From Circinella minor (lineage: Eukaryota; Mucoromycota; Mucoromycetes; Mucorales; Lichtheimiaceae): DNA of 64,000 nucleotides. The notes under the pieces are model-generated. The model did not search any database. It had not been told where the DNA came from and worked only from the letters and a program-made list of their open reading frames with translations. Both the position numbers and the translations under genes were made by a program. Of the stretch, positions 45,750-57,689 are shown piece by piece (the stretch's first letter is position 1; the number at the start of each line of letters is the position of its first letter). The stretch lies in NCBI GenBank assembly GCA_016758965.1, contig JAEPRB010000088.1, positions 79,469-143,468 of the forward strand. The letters run 5' to 3'.

Positions 45750-48332
45750 TTAATATATACATTTAAATGTTGTTTTAAATGAAATACTTTTTCTTTCCCC
45801 GGTAAAAATAAGCGCAATAGGTGCTGATAAAAACATTACAAATGCTATGACAATACATAACCAAAGAAATCCAATACGATCGTATAAAAATCCACCAAGT
45901 AGTGGTCCACAGAAGGCACCTACATACATAATATGATTATAAAAAATCAATACAAAATATAAAACAACACATTCTTGGTATCGACTTATCCATGATTATT
46001 TAAATGAGTCACCCTATGCTTCTTTTTTCTAGATGAATACATACCCAACCCAAACACAGCTGTATATAGACCATAACTACGTGCATGTCCATCATTGCTT
46101 CCATTATTAATTCGAGTTACGCAATGTGCAATTTCTGGTAGTGACGGCACTGTAAATGCAACGGTGAAAGATCCTACTAAAACCAACGCAAAAACTAGAG
46201 GTATAATGCCACCTGCAGTATTATAATTTGGTATGCCCATGCCAATAATACTAATGCCACATGATAACATTGTTACAAAGGTAAACCATTTTGGACCATA
46301 ACGATCATACACTATGCCACTAATTGGTGCTGCTATTAACTTGAATATGTTTTGTGCAAGAAAAATGAGACCGATTTGACTTGAGTTATAATTCCATTCG
46401 TGAGCAAGATGGACAGTCAAAGTAGGCTACGTATAAGTCATTAATAACTTTGTTAAAACATATTTTGAAGAGAGCATATAGTAATAGATTATTTATCAAT
46501 CATGGTTGTTCACATGCATGGATATATAATACCTCAAAAATATTATATGACATGCCAGACAAAAAGTAAATATAGACTGCCGTCAGAAATCGTGGATAAA
46601 GTAAAAGTCGTGTCATTTTAAAGCCTTGTTGCTGGTTAATCTTATTCTTATTATTATTGTCGTCATCTTCAGAAATAAGTATTGAGTTTTCTGCTTTCTG
46701 TATTGTTTTATTTGTTTTTTCGCAGCTGAAATTATTAAACGTTGATGATAATGATTGACAGATTTGTTCTCTCGTTGTTTCTTTCTCTATATTAATTGAC
46801 GGTGTGTATTCTTGTAAAGTCTCATTACAGTCTCCTTTCAAAGATGATTCGAACCACTCCTTTGGACTGTTGCGACGTTCTACTAAGGTTAACCGTAGTA
46901 AAAGGTCCGTGGCCGTAAGAGCTATACAAAATAAAAATGGTGCTTCGTACCCAAAACGATAAAATAATACTTTTCAAAGTACGTGAAAGATTTTTAAATG
47001 TTAGTGAAAGTTCGGCACGTACGAAAACGTGACCATATGTTGAATCAATATATATGTTGTATATATATATCTTCACCCTTATGATGATTAACTACGTATT
47101 AAAGAAAAAAAATCAAATATATTAAACATTGATAACGAACCTCCTATAAAATCAAATAAATTGAATTTATTAAATATAAATAACATTATCAGAATACTAT
47201 CAATTATTTGTTTTTAGAGACAAAAAAGTACTTTTTGCATATAAGAGTTTTAGTTTTTTACAATCAAATATATTACCTCCAATAGGACTTCCAGTGGATA
47301 ATCCGATTGTATTGGCGACTGATACAATGCTCATCTTTTAATAATATTAGTAAATTGTAACACTTATTAGTAGACATGGCAACAGGAGTATTGAGGCTTT
47401 TGTGAAATGATAATAAGTAATGATAGTATGAAATCTCTTTGCAGACTTGTTATATTTATACATACTACTTTTCCAAGAACACGTTGCGGAAAATTATCAA
47501 CTAGCACACAAATACCAAGTATCCAAATACATGCGTTTGAAAGTCCTTGTAGAAAACGAGCTGCAGCAAAAAACCAAAGCTGTGTACCATACAAAAAAAG
47601 AAATGTGGATAGGAAAAGAGCCAAGATACCAACCATCATTGGCCATTTTCTTCCAGTCATTCGATCCCCTTTATGTTGTTTATGAATCGATAACATATCA
47701 AGTTAGCAAAAAGATATTAAAAATAATAAGTGTAACATCCCGGCTATTATTATTATTTCTTATTTCAAGTTGATTCACATAAAAAAAAGTTTTTATTATT
47801 TACTTACCCATGTATCCAAGTATTGGAGACCCTATTAATAAACCTATTCCATAAAACATAAGCAAAGTACCGGTAACTTTTGAAGTCTCTCCGGAATCAT
47901 GTATTTCAGCGCTATCTTTTTTTCCATCAAAACTACTCGGGGAAAGGCCATTTTGCATTGCATCAACCACAAACGCCACTATACATTATAATAAGAAGTA
48001 TAACATATTAATAAATAATACGTAGTGTTTTTTAGACTAATCATTATAGTTACTAGGTGTAATATATAGAAATGAGAATATGACTTACTTATAGGAATAA
48101 CGACAGTATAAGTAATCATCTAAATATAGTTTTTATTATCGGCTAATATACTGTATATATGGTAGCTATAAAAAGCATCATATTCTCTTATTTTTTTTTC
48201 TCAAAAGCATAAAAAAAAATGACTTACGTCAGTAAACAACGCAAAACTGACAGTGAAAAGTGCGAAAGCATTGGATGATCGATATTTTAATCCCAAGGGT
48301 CGTTTTCTATTCTGCTGACTTTGCAATATCAT
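45750..48332 (-). CDS. MFS transporter, DHA1/vesicular-amine (SLC18) type
   Basis: Eight exons on the minus strand: 48332-48228, 48119-48089, 47978-47808, 47668-47466, 47334-47277, 46969-46533, 46426-46045 and 45919-45750; 518 aa with about 12 hydrophobic segments. The protein has the MFS motif A between helices 2 and 3 (GYMGDRMTGRKWP, residues 100-112), the drug/proton antiporter segment SVANTIGLSTGSPIG, then LFYRFGYEAPFLFCIALTAT. A ~100-residue acidic and Asn-rich central loop is followed by the second half with a motif A-like SGIVYDRYGPKW and the C-terminal FCGPLLGGFLYDRIGFLWL. The YDRxG and GxEAPF features are those of vesicular monoamine transporter relatives, widespread in fungi as proton-driven exporters of small cationic or amine compounds. 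Substrate unknown. A pseudogene copy lies 1 kb upstream, also on the minus strand. Confidence 0.87.
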
Positions 48333-49369
48333 TTTTTATATTTAAACAGTAATAACAAACTGTTTAGTTGATAATACTTTAAAGAAAAAAAAATTAACGA
48401 ATTGTCTATTTATTACGTATCTTAAAAGAAAAACTGAGAACAAGAGAGAGGACAGAAAAAAGGGTGCCAATCATCTTTTTTTTTTTTTTTTTCGGAAAGA
48501 ATTTTTTTATTTTTTGTATATCTCACTATGATCCATGCAGGAGACGGGCTTGTGGCAAAGAAAGAAAAAAAAGGAGAAATGAAATAACCTTATGCATTAT
48601 AAATTTCTGTCAAAATACGTCAACTTATTTCTTATTATAATACTACTTTCAATTTTTGTTAGAATATTTTGGTAAGTATTTTCTTCAATACTTTCTTTGT
48701 TTACTTTTGTAGAGAGTCGAGAATTATAATGTGGTTATTTATCGTTACGTATCAGAACTTAACACTACTATTTTATGTGTATTGTATGTGCCAAAATATT
48801 AGCAAATACGTACATATATTTATATATGGTTTTTCTGAATTATTTAGCAGAAAACAATGCATATACGTATGTATAAATCGTTCTGCATTATGTAGTATAA
48901 GCCTGGATTACAAGCTTAAAGATAGATAATTAATGACGTGAGAGCATAAGTCCGTCTATATCAAAATCGTTTTTAATCTTAATACGTACTAAAAAAAGTA
49001 ATTAACGAGTGCTTATTTTTAATACCATCATAATATACTTATACACTTCATTACATTAGATGATACTATATCATATGTAAAAAAATACTGTTCCGATATA
49101 ATCTTTTGTAAAGCAAATCTAAAACTAATTTTATGATGTGAATAACTTTTTATATAGCTGACTTATCTTCTTACAGACACATGAATAAAGTAGAAATCTA
49201 AAAGAAAAGACTCATCAATAAGGGGATCGACAAAATCAATAATTTTTATCTACATAACAGCTTAAAATACTTGTTTGTTGCTCGATAGAGTATTTTTCAA
49301 TTGCATTCCATTTACCATCTTTGGGTTTATTAAAACTTTACTTATATTTTCTCACTTTACTATTATTAC
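48333..49369. other. Spacer between the two MFS copies
   Basis: This is the promoter side of the intact transporter and 3' side of the dead copy. AT-rich, with a T14 run near 48,478 and scattered TACGTA sites. No gene. Confidence 0.5.
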
Positions 49370-52273
49370 AGCACGTTGCAATGGCTACTTTTATTTTTAA
49401 AACACTTTTCAATTAAACAATTAAATGCGAGCATAGAATCACCAGTAAATATGAATGCAACTGGTGCACTTATAGATATAAAACTTGAAAGTACGATACA
49501 CATCCAAAAAAAAAAAACCAATTTTTTCGAAAAGAACTCCACTTATCAAAGGACCGCATACATGACCTTTTTTTTTTATAGCTATATAATAAAAATTAGT
49601 GTATTCTTCTTTTGCGGCTCATTTACATTACTACCAACATTGTCAACCGTTTGATCCTTTTATAAATCCACCTGCTATGTACTATTCACTACTTCTAGTT
49701 TTATTACATTTACCTAAAGCATAAGCAGTATTTGCAAAACCATAACATTGAGAAACACCAGGGTCACTACCATTTGCCAATGATTTAGCAGCGCATGATG
49801 CTTCCGAAAGGATAGCGGCATAGTATGGACAAGTAAAACATTTATTCATGCCTGCCAAAACAATCAAAGGTACAGGTCCTCCGACTGTTTGTGCATTGGG
49901 TAGACCCATCAATGACATTGTTACATTGTTCAATACAATGGTTACTTCCACAAAGCATCTTTGCTCCTATGCGATCAAATAGGCACCCGCTAATAGGCTG
50001 TACTAAAGATCCTGGAATTACTTGAGCAAGATAAGCCAAACCGATTTGACTTGAGTTTAAACCCCATATATTAGCAAGGTGGATGGGCATAGTCGACTGT
50101 ATATATACATATAAAGTTATTGCTTTTTAATAACTTATTGAACTAATTATTTATGCTACCTCATTATAATTACGAACCTCTAATACAGTAGCTACTATCC
50201 CGTGCGTAAGGGCTACCACTAATATGGCCAAGTAACATAAAAGCTGACATACACTCTCTATTGTTATTTTTTGTTGTTTATTATTATTTTTTGTTGTTGA
50301 CAGGAGTGATAACATAATAGTGCTCTTATTAGCACTGCTAAAATTCTGTGTGTATGGTATCACAGATTATACTGGACGGTATAATGTCAGTAACTGTTTC
50401 GCTCTCAATAGTACAATGGCAGTTCGTAGCGTCACTTTTCTCACTTTGGCTATTTATAGAAGAGTCACTTAGGAAACAATGGTTTGGCGGTATCGCCAAT
50501 AAAAATTTATTGTTGCTTTTTGGACTCAAAAAAATGTCGTTATTGTTATCATTACTGTTAATTTAGTTACTCAATCCGTGTATTATTGGTGAATCTTTTG
50601 TTGATGACAAGTTTTTTTGTTACCCTGTTCTTCAAAAAACCAATCAGATGAATTATTTCTTTTTTCAATTAAAAGAGAACGCAGCGCAAAATTAATGCTT
50701 GCAAATGACAAGGCAAATATAAACGGTGGTTTGTATCCATAGTAATTAAAAAAAAATATACATTAAAAAATGCAAAGTGTAAATCTTAGTTTCTACGTAA
50801 AGTGTTTATTTCGTACATTTTTATTGTTGTTATTATTATATTATGTGTGTAATATTAATTGAGCCCCGTTACTATTGTTACTGTACATATCTGTTTATTT
50901 TCCGTTATTTACTAACTACGTATTAAAAAAAAACTTACATTCTAAATAAAATTAAAAAATAAATGCAGATAAAATAAAATATGCATAGTTGTATCACATT
51001 CGTTTTTTTTTTACATATATTTTTGAAGATGAAGAACAACTATATATACGAACCTTTAACTGCGCTCCCAGTAGCAATTCCTGCTGTTTGAGCTACCAAA
51101 ACTATTCCCATGTATTAAATATGGAGGATTATTAACAAAAATAAAAATGAAAAAAGTCCATGTGTACATAATTTTGTGCTTAAAATAATATGTGATAACT
51201 ATAATTGAGAATCCTCAAACCAATACTATTACTATACCAACCTGTCTTCCAACTTTATCTTCAGGAAATGTATCGCTAATAAGTGTCTGTCATACCAAGT
51301 GTATATATACAAGCTCCAGAAAATCCTTGAATTATCAACCCTACCGTAAGCAGCAACTAATGAAAATTACCAAGTAAAAAGAAAAATACCGCTGCAAATA
51401 GTAAAAGTGACCCTCCTATTCTAAAGCTGTTTCGATGTTTTATTTTTCCACCTGAAATAAATATAGGCATAATTAATTCACCATAAACCAGAAAAAAAAA
51501 GCGTATAACTTGCAGTCATTCGTTAGTACCTATATAACCAAATATTGACGATTTTATCGCTAAAGAAATCGCAAACGATGATAATAATAATATACGTAAC
51601 AATGTGACTGGACACATTATTTGCAATATTATCAGTAATAATACCATTGGAACTATGATTGTTATTGCCGCTTTCCAAACTTTTGCATATTTTGTTCGCT
51701 TAAGCTAATATTAGTGACCAGTTCATCGCTTTTAGACGTAGTATCAATTACAAAAGGTACTAATAATTAGAGTATATTGTATATAATTATAGATACAAAT
51801 TCATTTATAAAATTAGTCAGCAGTAGTTGATATATATTACAGTACAACACAATAATTAACTCTGCATCGTTATTATATGAAATGGCTGCTTTTTTTTCCA
51901 TTTTTAAATATTTTGTCAAACGAAATGAATATTATTATGCGGTAGTACTTTACTGATTGGAATGATCGTGGTATAGGTAAGTAGCTAGAAGATTTATTAT
52001 ATGTTTTTTCAATCAATTTTTCTGTTATGCAATAACAGGAGCTATCTTTTACGTAACGAGAATGCGTGATTAAAATTCACTACAATAGCAAATAAGTCGA
52101 TTGGGACTTACATCGGTAAAAAAACCCCAACAATTACAGTGAGCATTACAAAAAAAAAAATCAGACGACCTGTATTTTACTAGGAATGGTTTTTTATTGA
52201 CCATTATTTTATTATAATTTTCTTTATATTGGGGTCGAATAATTAAATTGAAGGGATTCTTTGATGGTTCCAT
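49370..52273 (-). pseudogene. MFS transporter pseudogene, tandem paralog of 45,750-48,332
   Basis: Segments match the intact neighbour in order. The start (MEPSKNPFNL... to KYRSSDFFF) is frameshifted in a T11 run. The stretch VPFVIDTTSKSDELVTNISL is followed by a stop and a frame change before LRILLLSSFAISLAIKSSIF. GGKIKHRNSFRIGGSLLLFA leads to an in-frame stop before LLLTVGLIIQGFSGACIYTL, then a frame change to MTDTLISDTFPEDKVGRQ. Next come GIVLVAQTAGIATGSAVKG, YYGYKPPFIFALSFASINFA, STMPIHLANIWGLNSSQIGL then AYLAQVIPGSLVQPISGCLF (DRIGAKM), a frame change into the GMNKCF region, and finally VCGPLISGVLFEKIGFFF with a shift in an A12 run before SAPVAFIFTGDS. With at least five independent lesions it cannot code for the transporter. 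It was once expressed: intron positions parallel the intact copy. Confidence 0.88.
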
Positions 52274-53804
52274 TTCCGCTATTAATTATAGAATTATAAA
52301 AATTAGTATTATTCTTATTATCGATTAAAAAAAGATCTATCTTTGTCAAGTTATTCGCAGAGAGAATGTTTCAAAAGAAGCAACATCCTTTTTACAGGTA
52401 TGGTATGGTATTGAATGATAGAATTACCTAATTGTGATGATGAGGAAGAGAAAGAGGTGATATACTGTAGAAGTAGATATGATAAAATATGTTCGAAAAT
52501 GGAGAGTACGTAAGATAAAATAAAAAAGAAAAGGGATTAACAGGAACCAAAAATGGCTGCTGTATCATTAATTTGTATTATGTCAGTAGTATAGGGGTTT
52601 TTTTTTATTTTTCCTCTTCGTATTATCTAACACCACGAAAAATGGCTGATGATTGAATTTCGGTTTGATAATAATAATATTATGTGCATGCATCGTATAA
52701 TAAAACGTTTAAGCAAAAAGTCTGGAGCAGATCAAAATTAAGAAGTCAAAATCGTTTACATTAAAATCATTGTTTCGCAAAGAAAATATTATTTGTTGCT
52801 CTCTTTATCTTGAAATAATTGAAAAAAAAAAATGTCGAAGTGCGATCTTTATACATTTTAAAATAAGAGAGAAATATCATCAATGCTAAGACATTATTTT
52901 GCTATATCATTGAATTATTTTAACATGAATTTGTTTAATACGTATCCTTGTTATCACATGAAAAAGAAATACAATTTTTTAATTATGTAATCGCTCTACG
53001 TATAAGACTACGTACTTTTCCAAATTACTGATGATAACAAATATAATTATATAAGCATACATATGCAAAAGATTATGCTCTTCAAAATCGCCCGGATTAA
53101 AGCAGATCAATAAAACTAACATTCTGTAATATTCCAAAAAACGACAGCTTTACTTATTATTAATATTCTGTAAGCGGTGCGGGTACAAGTAATGCATAGA
53201 TACTTTAAATCTATTTCCATAACTTTATACGTGTTAAATTTGGTTGAAAAAATAAGCGGCTTCGATTCCCATACAATACTATAGTATATCTTGGTGGTAT
53301 ATTTAGCCCATATTTATTTTAAATTAAAGAATATCCACAATATGATATTATTTGTCAATCTAGCTTTCTCTTGACAGTTTCCATTCCAGCTGTTCTAGTA
53401 TTACGTATTGCTTTTCATAATGTTAAAAAGCATTAATGAAAAGATCAAATAGCTGAGAGTTGCATAAAAAAATGTCCATAGTGGTCCGTGCATATTTTAA
53501 AACTTTATTATTTCTAGATTAATATTCTTTGTTAAAATGAAGAATAAAAAGGATTTTTCTGAAAAAAGATATCATAATAGTTACAAATATATTAATAAGA
53601 ATATGTTATTATTTTTTATAGAAGTAATTTTAAGCCGACATAGTTTATTATTAAAATGTGTGTATGTATTTTAGTCTGTGGGTAACAGATAGCTGGCGGG
53701 GAATAAGGTTACAATGCAGCGATACATAAAATTAAATTTCTATGGTAACGCGTTTTTTCTTTCTTTCACTTTCTTTTCTCTCACCTCTTTTTTTTTTTTA
53801 CAGT
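52274..53804. other. Intergenic region, with a probable 5' UTR intron before 53,805
   Basis: Mostly AT-rich DNA without coding signal. At the right end, ATG|GTAACG (53,742-53,750), a long pyrimidine run and CAG (53,801-53,803) just before the ATG at 53,805 suggest a 59-nt intron (53,745-53,803) in the 5' leader of the next gene. Splicing it would not keep the upstream ATG in frame, so it is probably untranslated. Confidence 0.45.
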
Positions 53805-54668
53805 ATGATTCGCTCTACAAGATCTCTTACTTCACAAGCCACTACTGCACTTACTTCCATTGCCAATCCCACCAGCAATGTTCGTCGCATTCGCTTGGTG
53901 GTGAATCCACCTACCTCCATTCTTACTTCTTCTCCGATTTCTACTTCTGCTCCTGAACACGTCTTTGCTATTCCAGCTCCTGTTCGCAGGGTTGAAGATC
54001 ATTGGGCAGCAATTGGTAATGCTCATGCCTTTGCTCCCATTACTACATTGCCTGATCCTACTCCTGCCCGTTGGGTTAATGCTGGTCGGGTTGCCATGGG
54101 TAACGCTGTTCCCATTGCGCACGATTCTGTCTTTGCTCTTCCTGCTGTTGTCAGTAGAGCTGGTGCTGTCTCAACTGGTCCTGGCGTTCCTGCCACCACT
54201 TCTCGTGTTTCTGCTGTTGCTACGGATACTGTTACTACTTCTGCCGCCTCTCCTGTTACTACTTCTACTGCCGTCCCTATTACTACTTCTGCCGCCGTTC
54301 CTGCTACTATTCCTGCCGCTACCCCTACTACTACTTCTGAACCGACTCCTCCTGCTACGATTCCTGCTGCTACCCCAGCTATTACTTCTGCTCCGACTCC
54401 ACCTGCTCGACCTATCCTTACTCCCCGCCCAGTTCGTGCTCTTCGTGATGCTCGTGCTGCTCGTGCTGCTGCGGCTGTTGGTGCGCATGCGGGTGCTACT
54501 GGTGAAAATGGTGAAAATGAAGAAGAACGTGATGAAGATGATGACGCCGATGTAAAAATGGAAATAGATTGGAAGTTCGGCGACATGGAGTATATGGAAG
54601 TAGATTGGTGTGAGGGCGATATGGACGTCGATATCGTCCCACCCAATGCTACTTCCTTGTGGTTTTGA
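53805..54668 (+). CDS. Orphan Ala/Pro/Thr-rich protein with acidic C-terminus
   Basis: A single open exon of 287 aa, MIRSTRSLTSQATTALTSIA onward. The frame is open from 53,742, but I chose the ATG at 53,805 because a polypyrimidine tract and CAG precede it directly. The N-terminal third has a duplicated motif (PAPVRRVEDHWAAIGNAHAF and PTPARWVNAGRVAMGNAVPI, each followed by a conserved A(P)ITTLPDP- or AHDSVFALP-like segment). The middle is Ala/Thr/Pro repeat sequence (TIPAATP- units), then an Arg/Ala-rich part (VRALRDARAARAAAAVGAHA) and a very acidic tail with MEIDW and MEVDW. GC and codon use (GCT, CCT, ACT) differ sharply from neighbouring AT-rich DNA. I do not recognise it. The stop is followed by a spliced-looking tail, as in the orphan at 61,612, which also has VEMED/AMDID acidic motifs. 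Confidence 0.6.
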   Translation: MIRSTRSLTSQATTALTSIANPTSNVRRIRLVVNPPTSILTSSPISTSAPEHVFAIPAPVRRVEDHWAAIGNAHAFAPITTLPDPTPARWVNAGRVAMGNAVPIAHDSVFALPAVVSRAGAVSTGPGVPATTSRVSAVATDTVTTSAASPVTTSTAVPITTSAAVPATIPAATPTTTSEPTPPATIPAATPAITSAPTPPARPILTPRPVRALRDARAARAAAAVGAHAGATGENGENEEERDEDDDADVKMEIDWKFGDMEYMEVDWCEGDMDVDIVPPNATSLWF

Positions 54669-54911
54669 GTAGGACGGGTGTGGTAAGTTCTGTTTTTGTT
54701 GCATATAAAAACAATTCATTGTGCTTTCTAATTATATCTGTGGTATTTTGTAGTTTCTTTTTTCTTTCTTTTTTTTTTTTTATAATCCTAAAAAATTCAC
54801 AAAAGTAAGTTGTATAATACTTGTTTAAAACATGTTTTCTACTTGTCATAAAACAGCTTGTTACTGACACGTTTTTTTCAACAATTTAGAAAATATAAAA
54901 ACCAACAAAAA

Positions 54912-54985
54912 TCCCCAAAAAAAAATCGTAAAACCTCACAAAACCTTTAAAAAAATCGTAAAACCCCAAAAAACCTCAAAAAACA
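54912..54985. repeat. Short direct repeat of AATCGTAAAACC units
   Basis: Two copies of a unit around AAAAAAATCGTAAAACC, each followed by CCTC/CCCC-A-rich sequence, in an A/C-only stretch before the first tail donor. Confidence 0.6.
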
Positions 54986-55268
54986 TTCTTTCTTTTTTCT
55001 TGGTAAGTAACTTTTTATGTTGTTCTATGAATTATATATATAAAACAAATTAAGATATTGTATATTAACACGACAATCTTCTTCATTGTAGGCTCGTTCC
55101 CCTTTGCGTTCCCCTTTTCTTTTTTTGGTGTTGTTGGTCAGTTGGAGTGTTATTTTTTTTTTTTTTGTTAGAGGTAATTATTTGGTCGGGCGGAGACAAA
55201 TTGATGACAGTGTTAAGTTTGCAGTATACTAATATCATACCTTCATTGCTATCCATATATATATATAG

Positions 55269-56209
55269 GTCGAGTTTACTCCCGCTCTTTTTTTTTTTAT
55301 TGTTGAAAATACCCTATATCTATCAATATACCCTATCTATTTAAGGTAAATATTCTATGGATATTTGATACGGACAAGGTGATAAGTAAAAATAATATTG
55401 TAGTTACAGTACTAATTATACTTAACATAACTCATACTCATTTATGTAGGTCGAGCTGGCTCCCTCTTTATTTTCTTATACCCTTATTTTGTACATATAC
55501 CCTATTTATTTTTGTTGTTTTTTAAGGTAAATATTATGGCTATGAATATAGATAGAATGTTAAATGGAAATGATATGACAGGTACTAATTATACTTACCC
55601 TATTCCACATCCGTATATATAGGTCGAGCAGGCTCCCTCTTCTTTTTGTTATACCCTTATTTTTGTATCTTTACCCTATTTATTCCACATTTTTGCTGCT
55701 ATTATTGAGGTAAATATTTGATATGAGTATTATGAATACGGATATGGATAAGAATGTGAAATGGAATTGATACTATAATTACTAATAATACTTTTCATAC
55801 GTAATCCACATTCATATATATAGGTCGAGGTCGGGCTGGTTCCCTTCCTCCCTCCGTTATTTATTATTTATTTTTGAAGGTACTTATAAATATGCTTATA
55901 TAAATATAAAGATAATGGTAATCAATTATATTTTAAGCTACTAATGTCCATTTCTTCATGACATCTAATATATAGGTCGAGCAAGTCTCCCTCATTTTTG
56001 TTTCCTATTTATTTTTCCAATTTTGATATTTATTTATTAGAGGTATGTTGAATTAATTACATCGATAAAGAAATGTTAATGCTAGTTATTAATGGTATGG
56101 CAACTAATAAAATATTTATTATATATTTTATTATTAACTAGGTTGAGGTGACTCCCTCACAGTTTTGCTATTTTTCAATGGCGCAGTGCATGGTTTTGGA
56201 GCCATGGAG
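55269..56209 (+). repeat. Tandem array of six related exon-intron units
   Basis: Six units start right after an acceptor AG at 55,269, 55,450, 55,623, 55,824, 55,976 and 56,142 (spacings 181, 173, 201, 152 and 166). Each exon begins GTCGAG (the last GTTGAG), followed by a variant of GCTGGCTCCCTC, then T-rich sequence. Three contain ACCCTTATTTT- or TACCCTAT-type blocks, and each ends AAG or GAG just before a GTAAAT/GTACTT/GTATGT donor. The splice signals are the best-kept part while intron bodies drift. Confidence 0.8.
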
Positions 56210-56311
56210 GTATGTAAAATATAAATATATCAACATGTACATAATACGGGATTATGAGAATGACAATGACAATGGGTAACTAACCTAAAATTATACTTTT
56301 TATTTAAATAG

Positions 56312-56332
56312 ACCCGTGTTGGTGTCACGGGT
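56312..56332 (+). other. RNA hairpin at the start of the last tail exon
   Basis: A perfect 7-bp stem (ACCCGTG / CACGGGT) with a 7-nt loop begins at the first base after the acceptor at 56,310-56,311. It could be a structured RNA element; no poly-U follows, so it is not a Pol III terminator. Confidence 0.6.
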
Positions 56333-57300
56333 AGGTTCGTCCCGCTTGGTGGGGCGGAGGAGGATGGCATCTCGATGGATGGCTTGGTGAAGAGAAGGCA
56401 GGGTAGTGTATGTTCATACTATGGTTGATGGAAAAGTGAAGGGGCGCGTGCTCTGTGGCTAGCCAATGGTTAGGTGGCTGTGGGTGTGGGTAAGGGGGGA
56501 AGCAGAGTTTGGGATATGGATGGAACACTTGGTTTGGTTAGGTTCTTGGCATGAAAGTGATGACAAAGAAGCGTTTTTCTTTTCGATATAAATACTGTAA
56601 GTGATTTTTCTTTTTTTTCTTGTTTTTGAAAAATAAGCATAATGAATGCAACTCATTGATTGGATTTTACTAATTATTAAACGAGTTATTTTATAGACTC
56701 TTATATACTCCATTATAACAATTGCAAGTTTGTTATAATGGAAGCAGAATAATCAATTCCTAGTTTTAATCTTGTCATCAGCCTTATATCTATTCCAGAT
56801 AGAGGTAGCGGATTGCCAAGTAACTTATACCAGAACAGGTGGTCTTGAAGTTCTCTTACTTCTGTAGTACTCCCAAGCTTGCATTCATGGTCGTCAGCCA
56901 TGGGTGAGGTACACGGAGCGGGTAGCCTTGGAGCTTAGTACATCAACTGTAGTATGGACTGCACTATCTGTAAGTCCTTTTCTTCATCAAGTCCATCCGT
57001 TGAGGTGTCATCCTAGTGTGCGTGCAGGGTGCGCAGAGGCTTCGGCGCTTTTGGCGCTTTGTGGTTTTGGCGTGTGGCGCATGGAAGGCGCCACAAAGGT
57101 CTCCCGCGTTTTTGTTTGTGGGTGCAGACACCTATCATTAGAAGGTGCACATTCCGATCTTTTTGCGGAATGGTTCTTACACTTTTTTTTTGGCGTTTGC
57201 AAGATGTCCCGTATTGGGCAGAGGATTCTACTTGGTAGAATATAGGTTCATTGTGCGTTGACGCAGATGAACTTGGAGACATTGGTATGAATTCTGGCTT

Positions 57301-57689
57301 AGAGTGGCTGGATTATCAATATTAGGGTATTCTTTGGGGTTTTTACAAAGCTTTCACATTCTCTCTTTTGTTTTTACTATAACAAGAGCTCAAGTAATAT
57401 CGTGATGATTTATTTGGACCATCACAAACTGAACTAAATACATTGATATAAATTACGTCTTCTTCATGATATCGAAGTGAAGTCATAGTGGATGAATTAA
57501 TGAGGCACAAGATCTATATGACTTAATCAAGACTACTGTTTTGTAAGCCAACAAACCATATTTTTTATGCGGACTCACTACCAGCAAAAACCATGGTAAT
57601 AAAAAACAAGGAATAAACATTGGAACCACGGAAAAAAAAGCACCTATCAATATTACTCTATTTTTTTTCGCACACACCAAAAAAGAATG
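57301..57689. other. Intergenic DNA, nothing seen
   Basis: AT-rich stretch following the GC-rich tail; no coding or structural signal that I can support. Confidence 0.4.

Larger units (their letters stand above)
54669..57300 (+). ncRNA. Putative multiply spliced 3' tail / non-coding transcript
   Basis: Beyond the stop at 54,668 there is a row of good splice signals. After a donor at 55,003 the inferred exons are 55092-55173, 55269-55345, 55450-55526, 55623-55709, 55824-55879, 55976-56042, 56142-56209 and one beginning at 56312; introns have GTAATT, GTAAAT, GTACTT and GTATGT donors, ATAG/GTAG acceptors and CTAAT-type branch sites. Exons are rich in T and have stops in all frames, so they are not protein-coding. 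The last part (56,312-57,250) is distinctly GC-rich and begins with a hairpin. Whether this is the 3' UTR of the 287-aa gene or a separate RNA is inference. Confidence 0.5.

Noticed and set aside
46840..46862. B-box-like GGTTCGAATC on the minus strand
   Set aside because: It lies inside exon 6 of the MFS transporter, has no A-box upstream, and is explained by codons for WFESS.
54023..54646. 207-codon minus-strand ORF and 196-codon plus-strand ORF inside the 287-aa gene
   Set aside because: These are shadows of the GCT/ACT/CCT repeats, poly-Leu or Ala/Gly-Thr without domains.
57008..57282. 64- and 89-codon minus-strand ORFs in the GC-rich patch
   Set aside because: They are open because of composition, have no domain, and the patch fits better as part of the plus-strand spliced tail.
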